From a virus, in IMG/VR virus record IMGVR_UViG_3300042543_000175, positions 1 to 56,545 of that record: a stretch of 56,545 bases of DNA; one strand, 5' to 3'. Below, piece after piece: positions 37,133 through 43,789 of this stretch. The position numbers and the translations under genes were made by a program. Position 1 is the stretch's first letter, and the number at the start of each line of letters is the position of its first letter. The notes beneath the pieces are model-generated. The model was not told where the DNA came from. It saw only the letters and a program-made list of their open reading frames with translations, and searched no databases.

Positions 37133-37724
37133 TCCGAGGTTTTGTTATTCCCGCAAAAGCGATGTTCCGCCACAAGGCTGGTGGGTAAAATGCCCCGTTC
37201 TTGATGAGCCAGTTCGCGGAGGCGATTGGAATGACATGGTCAATAACTGCGAGAAGCTTCTAATCTCAAGGGGTATTACGCCGCCAATAGATTTTGTGTC
37301 ACAAATAGAACATAATCTTTGTGACCGCATGGCTGGTCATGTGCATTGCATTCCATGCACACAAGAGAAACAAACATTAGGATTTGCACAGATTGTTCGA
37401 TGGGTTAAGGCCATGTATCAATTTGCCATCAATGGAAAGTTTGAGCTTGTCTCTCAAGAAGAAGCAGAACGGCGGGCTAAGATTTGCGCGGCCTGTCCAC
37501 ACCAAATTGCAACCTCTGGATGCTGGGGATGTAAGGGCATTGCTGGGATGCTTCCGCATATTGCTGGAGCCAGAAAAACCTCTTACGATCCACAACTAAA
37601 AGCTTGCGGAATCTGCGGTTGCTATTCCGCAATCGCTGTCCATCTTCCATTAAATGTTCAAGGCGGAGAAGGATTGAACTTCCCAGACTTCTGCTGGAAG
37701 TCTAAGCAGGCTCAAAGCGAGTAA
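37125..37724 (+). CDS. Cys-rich putative zinc-binding protein
   Basis: 199 aa with about 17 Cys. The C-terminal half has clustered knuckles: KICAACPHQIATSGCWGC and ACGICGCYSAI, compatible with two zinc sites. The start overlaps the previous stop by 8 nt. The 3' end overlaps the convergent helicase gene by 23 nt. I do not recognise the family; nucleic-acid binding is likely but unproven. Confidence 0.7.
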   Translation: MSSPRFCYSRKSDVPPQGWWVKCPVLDEPVRGGDWNDMVNNCEKLLISRGITPPIDFVSQIEHNLCDRMAGHVHCIPCTQEKQTLGFAQIVRWVKAMYQFAINGKFELVSQEEAERRAKICAACPHQIATSGCWGCKGIAGMLPHIAGARKTSYDPQLKACGICGCYSAIAVHLPLNVQGGEGLNFPDFCWKSKQAQSE

Positions 37725-39006
37725 TCGCCTTGTTGAAATACATATTGGCTACACCAGTAGGGCCGTCACGATGCTTTCCGACGATAAATTCCATAGTTGG
37801 CATTTGTCCGTGATCTTGTGATTCTTCGCTATGAAGCATGATGACAATATCAGAGTCTTGCTCAATAGCTCCAGAACCCTTTAGGTCTGAAAGGCTTGGG
37901 CGTCCTCCGCGCTTGTCTGGATCGCGATTAAGTTGAGCCAGTACCAAAACTGGTACTTTGAGAGTCTTGGCAAGGTCTTTGATTCCTCCGCTAATCTCCT
38001 CAACTTCGCACACGCGATTGTCCTTACCACGCTTGCTATCACCCTTCACTAACTGTAGGTAGTCAATGATAATGAGATCTAATGGAGTGCGTTGATGTGC
38101 GCGTCGAGCAACGGCCTTGAGATAACCGATAGATTTAGCAGAGCTATCGTCGCAGATAATTTCAGAGCCTTGGATCTCTTGAACGGCCCGTCCTAGAGAT
38201 TGTTTTTGATGCGGGGTTACGCGACCAGAAAGAATATCAGCCGCACCCACACGCGCCCGCGAGCGTATCATGCGCTCCATCAAAGCAACGCTTGTCATTT
38301 CCAATGAGAAGATAAGAACACGCTTCTTCTGATTCAATGCCACGTTCTCCGCAATCTGAAGGGCGCTTGCCGTCTTGCCGACTGCTGGCCTTGCGGCCAA
38401 GACAACCATGTCTCCTCCGCGCAATCCAAACATCAAAAGATCGTCCAATGGTGTGATTCCAGTGCGAATACCAATACATGGTTTTCCAGCAATCGTAGAT
38501 TCGATGTTCTGGGCAGCGCGGTCTAATGCATTGACGATAGAAAGCTTGTTGCCGTCATCAATTTCGTAGTCAGCCCTCATCACTGTGGTTTCCGACCAGT
38601 TCTTGAGTTCTTCGATCTTTAGCTCGCGGTCTCTGGCCTTGTGAACCATATCGTTGGCCAAGTATTCTAACGACCTTCTGTATCGGGCTTCCTCCAGCTT
38701 TGGGTAGTAGCGTTTCCAGTTATTATGGGCCACACACGAAGTTGCAACTTCTGCAATTTTTTGTTCACCGCCAATGATGTCGTATTCATTGGCGGCTTCG
38801 ATCTCCCCCTTGACATTGATAATATCGGCCTGCATCCCCTTGGCGATACAACGCATGATCGCCCGAAAGATGATCTTGTTCTCCTGTAGATAGAAATGAT
38901 CCTCCTTGATTGATAGAAGAATCTCGCGTTGATCCTCTGTCGGCGCATGACAGAGGCAGGAAAGGATTGCGGTTTCAGCCGATGGTTCGTGAATGACTTC
39001 GTGCAT
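37702..39006 (-). CDS. DnaB-like replicative helicase
   Basis: 434 aa. The N-terminal domain (EPSAETAILSCLCHAPTEDQ) is the DnaB-type primase-interaction fold. The RecA-like domain has TGITPLDDLLMFGLRGGDMV, Walker A AARPAVGKTASA (about residues 204-215), Walker B LDLIIIDYLQL (about 295-305), LAQLNRDPDKR and KGSGAIEQDSDIVIMLH. It would unwind DNA as a hexamer on the lagging strand. No loader, primase or polymerase is visible here, so host partners are expected. Its last 23 nt overlap the end of the convergent Cys-rich gene. Confidence 0.9.
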   Translation of the reverse strand: MHEVIHEPSAETAILSCLCHAPTEDQREILLSIKEDHFYLQENKIIFRAIMRCIAKGMQADIINVKGEIEAANEYDIIGGEQKIAEVATSCVAHNNWKRYYPKLEEARYRRSLEYLANDMVHKARDRELKIEELKNWSETTVMRADYEIDDGNKLSIVNALDRAAQNIESTIAGKPCIGIRTGITPLDDLLMFGLRGGDMVVLAARPAVGKTASALQIAENVALNQKKRVLIFSLEMTSVALMERMIRSRARVGAADILSGRVTPHQKQSLGRAVQEIQGSEIICDDSSAKSIGYLKAVARRAHQRTPLDLIIIDYLQLVKGDSKRGKDNRVCEVEEISGGIKDLAKTLKVPVLVLAQLNRDPDKRGGRPSLSDLKGSGAIEQDSDIVIMLHSEESQDHGQMPTMEFIVGKHRDGPTGVANMYFNKAITRFEPA

Positions 39007-39014
39007 AGGAAGCG

Positions 39015-40007
39015 TTAGACAGCCGATTGGGCCTTTCGTTCACGCTTTCTTTGCAAAATCACCAACATAGATTGCCTGCGGCGTTCGCGCTCTTCTTCAG
39101 AGATAACCCGTTTCTTTTTCGCCTTTTGTGGCGATTTGGGGCGGGATTCTGGCTTTAATTCGTCATTTGTGACGATTTGTTCGACATTGCTGCAAACCGT
39201 CCCACTTTGTGCCTCATTGTTGACGCTTTGTGGCATTGGAAACCCCTCTTGCGCCATCTTGTGGAGTGACCCATCTTTACATCCGTGGATGACCACGGCT
39301 TGGCTGGAGATGGTTCTGTCTGGGCAAGTGACTCCTTGAACGGCTTGGGCTTCGGGGTCTTCGGCGTAGAAGACAATCTTCCCATCTTTCCACTGATAGT
39401 TCACACTTTTCCAGTAGGTTCGGATAAGTGGAGTGTCGCGGCCAATAGCCATAAAATCCCAACGACAACGAACATCCCAAGGCTCTGGAATTGTCCCTGC
39501 GTTCTTGTAAGCCAAGTTATAGGTGGACAAGGACTGTGCGGATGGGCAAAAGTCTAAGAAGTTGTGCGGATACACCGCGCTACCCACAATCATCTTGTAG
39601 ATATTCTTCCCATTGGTTGCCATACCTCCTTCATAGAGATGACCCATGATGCCGATCTTTTTATGGTATTCAGTGTCCAAGTCATCCACCCACCCTTCTT
39701 TCATCGGAACACAATCTGGCTCCCAGAAATAAAATGGTACGCCAGTGGCGTACATGGCAGCAGCCGCATCAGCAAACATTTGGTTCGGGCCAAGCGGCCA
39801 TCCGTCAAACCCGTCTTGGACAAACATCTGATCCACTTCTTGAAAAGACTTTTTCAGTTCTTGGATGATGGCGTTGCAATCTTTAGTGCCTTGTTTGGTA
39901 CAGACATAGGCTTTGTGACGCATATTGAGTCCCATGGCTGTAATAGCCTTAGCTGACTCCATGGCCAATTCGGCGTCCCCATTGTGGTATGTGAAAACAA
40001 TGTTCAT
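39015..40007 (-). CDS. Glycosyltransferase-like protein with basic C-terminal tail
   Basis: 330 aa. IVFTYHNGDAELAMESAKAI begins a GT-A-like Rossmann strand. FYFWEPDCVPMKEGWVDDLD (about residues 95-112) provides a D-x-D-like metal site in which the first Asp is Glu, then VVIHGCKDGSLHKMA gives the late His seen in many GT-A enzymes. Residues 285-330 are Lys/Arg-rich and probably bind nucleic acid or another phage protein. This is the third predicted glycosyltransferase here and the only one beside replication genes, so base modification is an alternative substrate class. Confidence 0.65.
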   Translation of the reverse strand: MNIVFTYHNGDAELAMESAKAITAMGLNMRHKAYVCTKQGTKDCNAIIQELKKSFQEVDQMFVQDGFDGWPLGPNQMFADAAAAMYATGVPFYFWEPDCVPMKEGWVDDLDTEYHKKIGIMGHLYEGGMATNGKNIYKMIVGSAVYPHNFLDFCPSAQSLSTYNLAYKNAGTIPEPWDVRCRWDFMAIGRDTPLIRTYWKSVNYQWKDGKIVFYAEDPEAQAVQGVTCPDRTISSQAVVIHGCKDGSLHKMAQEGFPMPQSVNNEAQSGTVCSNVEQIVTNDELKPESRPKSPQKAKKKRVISEEERERRRQSMLVILQRKRERKAQSAV

Positions 40008-40195
40008 TGTGCGTCAAAGTTGAGCGGCCAAGTCGGATGGACGGGATCCTCCAGACGCACTCGCACATTTTTGTATCCTTGTCCCATAAGTTTGTGGGCT
40101 TCCATCTCAGCTTCTTCCTTGCTGAGTCCGTGTTTGTGAAGCTCCACAACTTTCTCTCCGTGGCACACAATGTAAGTTTTATTACTTTCGCTCAT
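40004..40195 (-). CDS. Small hypothetical protein
   Basis: 63 aa, YIVCHGEKVVELHKHGLSKE followed by EAEMEAHKLMGQGYKNVRVR: a short strand-helix-strand unit. Overlaps both neighbours by ATGA-type junctions, which supports translation. Not recognised. Confidence 0.65.
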   Translation of the reverse strand: MSESNKTYIVCHGEKVVELHKHGLSKEEAEMEAHKLMGQGYKNVRVRLEDPVHPTWPLNFDAQ

Positions 40196-40416
40196 TTTTT
40201 CTTTTTTTTCTCTGATTGGTTGATGTATTTGGCAAACTGTTCAGCGCATGTTCTGGCCATCTCGACTTCTGATTCTGGGTCAAAGAAATAACCGCCACGT
40301 TCAGAGTAGAGTATTTCCATCGGCATGGGGGTTCCTCTACGAAATCGTGGGCCAACCACGAATGGGGAGACGGAGTCTTCATTGATAACGGTTAATACTA
40401 CTTTGAATCGGGCCAT
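40192..40416 (-). CDS. Small hypothetical protein with poly-Lys tail
   Basis: 74 aa from ATG 40416 (a TTG at 40425 is possible). Strands FKVVLTVINEDSVSPFVVGP and YFFDPESEVEMARTCAEQFA suggest a small alpha/beta fold; the C-terminus ends in several Lys. It overlaps the upstream gene by 19 nt and the downstream ATG by 4 nt. Confidence 0.65.
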   Translation of the reverse strand: MARFKVVLTVINEDSVSPFVVGPRFRRGTPMPMEILYSERGGYFFDPESEVEMARTCAEQFAKYINQSEKKKKK

Positions 40417-40586
40417 GGACTCCAATACTTAATCACGCGCTCAAGGATATGTCCAATCCCGCTCCATCCATGGTGGGGATGGTAGTGGCAGGCCCACCTC
40501 AAAGGAGGGTTTGACTCGTCGTTTTTGATAAGATAGATTCCCTCTGTATCGGGCTTCATCTGGTTGTAATCGTTCCAAGTAATCAT
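40398..40586 (-). CDS. Small hypothetical protein, His/Trp-rich
   Basis: 62 aa from ATG 40586, opposite and only 7 nt from the plus-strand HNH start. TEGIYLIKNDESNPPLRWAC, HYHPHHGWSGIGHILERVIK: the HxHPHH cluster might bind metal. Longer upstream frames would run inside the HNH gene and are rejected. Similar short proteins beginning with DTEGxYLIKN are familiar in phages, function unknown. Confidence 0.65.
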   Translation of the reverse strand: MITWNDYNQMKPDTEGIYLIKNDESNPPLRWACHYHPHHGWSGIGHILERVIKYWSPWPDSK

Positions 40587-40593
40587 AGTAGGT

Positions 40594-40965
40594 ATGACAA
40601 GAAAAACTCCACTTCGTTCAAAAACTCCACTGAAGCGCGGCAACTGGTTGCGGGCTGCATCGAAAAAACGCCAAGGTGAATACAATCAGTATGCAAAGGA
40701 GAAAAAGGCGTACCTTGCCCTCCACCCACAGTGTGAACGCTGCAAGAGTAAAAAAGCAACCGATCTCCACCACAAGGCGGGCAGGGTTGGTCAATGGCTG
40801 TGCCGTTACGAATACTTCGCGGCTCTTTGCCGCCAGTGTCACGATTGGCTCCACGCCAACGGCAAGGAGGCCCGCAAAGCTGGATGGATTATCGACGTTC
40901 ATAAGATAGGTCTTGCTGATAATTCTGCATCAGAGGATCCCAGACCCTCCCCTTCGGAGAAGTAA
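40594..40965 (+). CDS. HNH endonuclease, inserted on the opposite strand
   Basis: 123 aa. A basic N-terminus (TRKTPLRSKTPLKRGNWLRA) is followed by CERCKSKKATDLHHKAGRVG and FAALCRQCHDWLHANG, the zinc-binding Cys pairs and catalytic His of the HNH fold (C-x2-C...HH...C-x2-CHxxLH). It cuts or nicks DNA. Lone plus-strand orientation inside a minus operon and antisense overlap of 77 nt with the lipoprotein gene suggest insertion of a homing-type or recombination nuclease. Confidence 0.8.
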   Translation: MTRKTPLRSKTPLKRGNWLRAASKKRQGEYNQYAKEKKAYLALHPQCERCKSKKATDLHHKAGRVGQWLCRYEYFAALCRQCHDWLHANGKEARKAGWIIDVHKIGLADNSASEDPRPSPSEK

Positions 40966-41128
40966 GTCTTCGATAGGTATCCACGGCATTCTGCCAACTT
41001 GTTTCAAAAGGCTGGTTCCACTCCTCTTCTGGGGGGAAGTTCCATGGATAAGGTCTTGGATAGGAAACACAACCACTTGCAATAAGTAGTGCTAAAACTA
41101 TCCCTGCTCTTTGAAATCGTAGAACCAT
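40889..41128 (-). CDS. Small lipoprotein
   Basis: 79 aa from ATG 41128, preceded by a strong GGAGGA 5 nt upstream. VLRFQRAGIVLALLIASGCV contains the hydrophobic core and lipobox LIASGC, so the Cys should be lipidated. The mature part is Trp/Pro-rich (WNFPPEEEWNQPFETSWQNA). Candidate roles are superinfection exclusion or outer-membrane spanin partner; its neighbour at 41742 is an exported coiled coil. Its 3' end overlaps the antisense HNH gene. Confidence 0.7.
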   Translation of the reverse strand: MVLRFQRAGIVLALLIASGCVSYPRPYPWNFPPEEEWNQPFETSWQNAVDTYRRLTSPKGRVWDPLMQNYQQDLSYERR

Positions 41129-41745
41129 AGTTCCTCCTCGCTTTCGCTGACCCAGCGGCTTCCGACATGCTCGCAACTGAATTCTTGGCTGAAGACTTTC
41201 CAGTCGGGCTTGATGGGAAATTTCTTGGCAATAAACGATCCGCCATCCATCCACAGCACACGATTATTTGGTTGAATGAAATATTGCCCATCGCCCGCAA
41301 ATACATGGCCGCATTTATGCCCAGCGGCCATTTCTCCGTAGCCGCTAGTATATTGAGGGCCGAAACACCAGTCCAAGGTGAACATATACTTAGCCGCCTC
41401 AAAAGATTTGTTCTTGAGCATGATGTTTGCCGCACGATTCTTGCAGTAGTCTAGGATATTGACCGAGCAATAGTAGCTCATAGAGTCCCAGAGTTGTATC
41501 CAGTCTAACGGATAAAACGTCCCTCCAACATCATCAGTGTGGAGATAGTGGATCGGGACTCTGGCGTGTTGGCTTCCGTATTCCGTCATCACGCTAAACA
41601 TCCCGCAACGTTGTGGAATTGACGTATAGGCAAATACCTCGACTAGCTGCCTTTCGCGATTGACGTTGGGTTCCAAATCATAAAAGAATCCCTCGTCTAC
41701 AAAGGCAAAGAATGTCGGTATATTGACGTTGAGATAATTGCTCAT
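41098..41745 (-). CDS. Hypothetical protein
   Basis: 215 aa, aromatic-rich with 7 Cys, no signal peptide. Motifs YLHTDDVGGTFYPLDWIQLW and QPNNRVLWMDGGSFIAKKFP suggest an alpha/beta enzyme-like fold with conserved Asp pairs, but I cannot name it. Start overlaps the upstream stop (ATGA) and it carries the lipoprotein start inside its last 31 nt. Confidence 0.7.
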   Translation of the reverse strand: MSNYLNVNIPTFFAFVDEGFFYDLEPNVNRERQLVEVFAYTSIPQRCGMFSVMTEYGSQHARVPIHYLHTDDVGGTFYPLDWIQLWDSMSYYCSVNILDYCKNRAANIMLKNKSFEAAKYMFTLDWCFGPQYTSGYGEMAAGHKCGHVFAGDGQYFIQPNNRVLWMDGGSFIAKKFPIKPDWKVFSQEFSCEHVGSRWVSESEEELWFYDFKEQG

Positions 41746-42023
41746 TTGTCGGCAATCTGTTGAAGGAGTCGCGTCTGACGGCGGAGTTCTTCAAGCTGAT
41801 GGCTTGCCGCAATCTCCGCGCTTAAACGGTCGTTTGATTCTTTTAACTCTGCATTGATCCGCCTCATGGTCTGAAGAAGGGTATCCTTTGGTTGTGGGGA
41901 ATCAACAGATCCGTTGATAACTTGAATACGGCCCGAATCCAAATCAAAGACTGTACCCGAAAAGCTACCGTCTTGTGCCTGAATATTTGTAGCTAGTGTT
42001 AATAACAGTAGTAGTTTTTTCAT
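41742..42023 (-). CDS. Exported small coiled-coil protein
   Basis: 93 aa. MKKLLLLLTLATNIQAQDGS is a clear signal peptide with likely cleavage at AQA-type residues 15-17. The remainder has a short beta region (GTVFDLDSGRIQVI) and a charged coiled coil (INAELKESNDRLSAEIAASH). It should act in the periplasm. The structured RNA region lies directly upstream and forms its leader. Confidence 0.7.
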   Translation of the reverse strand: MKKLLLLLTLATNIQAQDGSFSGTVFDLDSGRIQVINGSVDSPQPKDTLLQTMRRINAELKESNDRLSAEIAASHQLEELRRQTRLLQQIADK

Positions 42024-42117
42024 AAAAGAGATTGGAGGCAGGGTGGCGCGGACTTCATTGGCCCCCCGACCTTTGAAGCTTTCGCATTTTCATGCTGGGT
42101 CTCCCCACCTCCAAAAG

Positions 42118-42183
42118 TGGTGGAGGAGTCGGCATTGCAGCCGAGTCCGCGCATTAAATGGCGCGTCGAACCTATTCTCCCCC
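42118..42183 (-). ncRNA. 66-nt tRNA/tmRNA-like domain ending in ACCA
   Basis: In minus orientation GGGGGAG (42183-42177) pairs with CTCCTCC (42128-42122) as a 7-bp acceptor stem with one wobble, followed by an encoded ACCA. Next comes AATAGGTTCGAC, like the stemless D-loop at the 5' end of tmRNAs (GGxTTCGAC). It is followed by a 5-bp arm CGCGC/GCGCG with 8-nt loop CATTTAAT, GAC, and a T-arm-like TCGGC/GCCGA with 6-nt loop TGCAAT. The GGAC...CTCCACCA-type 3' end also matches tmRNA. Unlike tmRNA there is no message or pseudoknot region. The T-loop is one base short and the D-stem is missing, so charging is uncertain. Confidence 0.6.
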
Positions 42184-42758
42184 TTAAAGTTGTCATGGAG
42201 TAATAGACCACAGCCGCTTCGCGGCGTTCAATATTTTTTCTTTTTTTTCTTTGGGGGTATTCGGCGGGCTAAAGCCGTGCGCCCGCCTATATAGCGGCTC
42301 TCTTTCGCTTGAACCCCGAACGCCGCCGTCATTGGATTAATAATTCCTTGAGCTAGATCCGACCGATTGACTACACCTCGCCCCCGCAGGGGCAAAGGCA
42401 TAGTCAAAATTGGATTCTCATTCCTATGAGTGAGTCCTCCGCTTTATTCCACAGATTGCGATCTAGGCTCCGAAGCCGCTAGTAGACCTTCAAACAACCG
42501 CAATCGACCTCCGAGGGTATTATCCCTCGCGCTTACTCTGTTGGCTGACACAATTTTTGTATATTTTATGTGTCAGGCTTGAAAGAAATACTTATATCTT
42601 TTTCTTTCAAAAACCAGAGATTCCCACGCCGCAATGTGTTCAGGCTATGGGACGGATGGCTGATCCGTAAGTGCGGCGGTTTTATCCTTGCATACCTCGT
42701 TACGGGGTTTAGTGGCGTATGTCGCGCCCACTTTGCGCTTGTCCTTCCAGACATGCGG

Positions 42759-42787
42759 AGGCTACGACACGTTCAAAATTAAGTCAA
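42759..42787 (-). promoter_or_regulatory. Possible promoter into the structured leader
   Basis: TTGACT (42787-42782), 17-nt spacer, TAGCCT (42764-42759) on the minus strand, directly after the sRNA terminator T-tract. It would transcribe the hairpin chain, the tRNA-like domain and the 42023-37702 operon. Confidence 0.4.
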
Positions 42788-42856
42788 GAAAAGAAAAAGG
42801 GTGCGGCTCCGAAGCGAGGTCTGGAAGACAAGCGCAACATTTTTGGAACCGCACCC
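42788..42856 (-). terminator. Rho-independent terminator of the candidate sRNA
   Basis: 12-bp stem formed by 42856-42845 and 42810-42799, then a minus-strand T-rich tract at 42798-42788. Confidence 0.65.
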
Positions 42857-42868
42857 AGATGCAAGGAT
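42788..42868 (-). ncRNA. Candidate ~80-nt small RNA with terminator
   Basis: A promoter at 42903-42875 would start a leftward transcript near 42868. It folds as GGGTGCGGTTCC/GGAGCCGCACCC (12 bp, one wobble) with an apical GTCT-TCC-AGAC hairpin and ends in TTTTTCTTTTC. Its two unpaired or loop segments are complementary to the adjacent leader RNA (see the inverted pair). Protein coding is excluded by length. Confidence 0.55.
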
Positions 42869-42874
42869 CGACGC

Positions 42875-42903
42875 AGAGTAACGCCAGTGTTGTAGAGTGT
42901 CAA
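42875..42903 (-). promoter_or_regulatory. Promoter of the candidate sRNA
   Basis: Perfect TTGACA (42903-42898), 17-nt spacer, TACTCT (42880-42875) on the minus strand. The -10 box matches only half of the consensus. Confidence 0.4.
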
Positions 42904-42923
42904 CAAGAGAGTAATATGTTTCT

Positions 42924-43214
42924 ATGGATAAAGAATCCTATAGATCCTACTTGAGAACGCCTTATTGGAAGGAAGTGAGCCGTCTTGTGAAAAAACGTTT
43001 TGGCTGGAGATGTGGGGTTTGCAACAGTCCCCTAGAACTCCAAGCCCACCACCGCACCTACGAACACCGAGGGGACGAACTCAACCATCTGGATGATCTG
43101 ATCTGCCTCTGCAAGCTCTGCCACAAATTGTTCCATAAAGAACAGAGGAAAGCCCGTAAACCACAGAGGGCGCAGAAACGAAAGTCTCCACGCCCCCGAA
43201 ATATTAATATTTGA
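42924..43214 (+). CDS. HNH endonuclease
   Basis: 96 aa. WRCGVCNSPLELQAHHRTYE then DDLICLCKLCHKLFHKEQRK gives C-x2-C, the catalytic HH and C-x2-C-H-x3-H of the HNH nuclease fold. The N-terminal YRSYLRTPYWKEVSRLVKKR is the usual basic lead helix of small HNH proteins. It cuts double-stranded DNA; roles in packaging or homing both occur. It sits immediately beside the hairpin-rich noncoding region, as intron-associated HNH genes do, though no intron is established. Confidence 0.85.
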   Translation: MDKESYRSYLRTPYWKEVSRLVKKRFGWRCGVCNSPLELQAHHRTYEHRGDELNHLDDLICLCKLCHKLFHKEQRKARKPQRAQKRKSPRPRNINI

Positions 43215-43241
43215 CGGCAAGTAAAGCCCAGCTACTGTGTA

Positions 43242-43571
43242 ATGTCAATACATAATTATATGATCAACACATCTACTCTACCTACTGAAATTCAGGAAAA
43301 CCCCGAAATCACCATTGGCGAACTGGCCGTAAAACACGGATCAAGCTACCATGCTATGGCTTCGGCGTTGAAGCGGACTGGTATTCGGGCCAAGCGCAAG
43401 AAGACTACCAAGAGGCGAATGTCCAATGGGGGGCGGGCTTTCAAAATCCTTGGCTATCTCATGGCCAACCCTGAAATGAACTTCACTGCTGTTGCCGAAC
43501 AATTCAATTGTACCCGCGAGTATGTGAGCCAGATTGAGGCCATTGCCCGTGAGGAGGGGATCATTAAATGA
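43242..43571 (+). CDS. Helix-turn-helix DNA-binding protein
   Basis: 109 aa (ATG 43260 is an alternative start). Two HTH-like units: residues about 25-45 (ITIGELAVKHGSSYHAMASA) and 80-103 (NFTAVAEQFNCTREYVSQIE), separated by a basic stretch. Likely an early regulator, possibly of the promoters in the adjacent noncoding region. Confidence 0.7.
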   Translation: MSIHNYMINTSTLPTEIQENPEITIGELAVKHGSSYHAMASALKRTGIRAKRKKTTKRRMSNGGRAFKILGYLMANPEMNFTAVAEQFNCTREYVSQIEAIAREEGIIK

Positions 43572-43765
43572 CTGTAGGAACCACACAAATGACGGTAGGA
43601 CGCATTCATTCTACTATGAATCCTACTCCTGTTTCGGGGATCTTGGAGGCTCTACTAGAACAGAAAGAGAGACAATTGGAGAAAGCCCGCCAAGCACTGA
43701 TGATGTGCATCGCCCCCGACCCCGAAGCCGAAAGACTCAAAGAGGAAGTATTGCTTGAGCAATAA
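43568..43765 (+). CDS. Small hypothetical protein
   Basis: 65 aa. ATG overlaps the upstream TGA (ATGA). The C-terminal half is a charged helix (LEALLEQKERQLEKARQALM), possibly a dimeric coil. ATG 43586 would shorten it by 6 residues. Confidence 0.6.
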   Translation: MTVGTTQMTVGRIHSTMNPTPVSGILEALLEQKERQLEKARQALMMCIAPDPEAERLKEEVLLEQ

Positions 43766-43789
43766 CCCCATTGTGTGATATACGGAGAA

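Larger units (their letters stand above)
42684..42868. repeat. Inverted pair of related sRNA-like modules
   Basis: ATCCTTGCAT (42684-42693) and ATGCAAGGAT (42859-42868) are perfect inverted copies. GCGCTTGTCCTTCCAGAC (42735-42752) and GTCTGGAAGACAAGCGC (42819-42835) are inverted copies with one missing base. The order of blocks is mirrored, so the two flanks are diverged inverted duplicates. RNA from the right copy can pair in trans with RNA from the left copy. Confidence 0.7.
42024..42923. other. 900-bp noncoding region rich in hairpins
   Basis: No reading frame here has coding features. Besides the separately listed tRNA-like element and sRNA-like locus, perfect stems occur at GCCGC/GCGGC, GGCGGGC/GCCCGCC, TTGACTA/TAGTCAA (enclosing GCCCC/GGGGC), GGATT-CTCAT/ATGAG-AGTCC, GATTGCG/CGCAATC, CGAGGG/CCCTCG, CTGACACA/TGTGTCAG, TTGAAAGAAA/TTTCTTTCAA and GCCGCA/TGCGGC (enclosing ACGGAT/ATCCGT). 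In minus orientation they form a chain leading to the tRNA-like domain and then to the 42023 gene. This looks like a long structured RNA or leader; identity unknown. Confidence 0.6.

Noticed and set aside
42020-42211. 63-codon minus-strand frame over the tRNA-like element
   Set aside because: It overlaps the structured element, has no ribosome site and an implausible composition.
42360-42420. Group I intron core (GACTACA...ATAGTC with a hairpin between)
   Set aside because: The P7/P8-like pairing and adjacent HNH gene are suggestive, but I could not place the P and Q core segments or a matching P3 strand. A covariance search would decide.
42688-42954. 88-codon plus-strand frame in the noncoding block
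   Set aside because: Its sequence is explained by the inverted repeats and terminator stems; no recognisable domain.
43534-43758. 74-codon frame overlapping 43568-43765
   Set aside because: The 43568 frame is linked by ATGA overlap and has a sensible helical product; this one is an offset reading of it.
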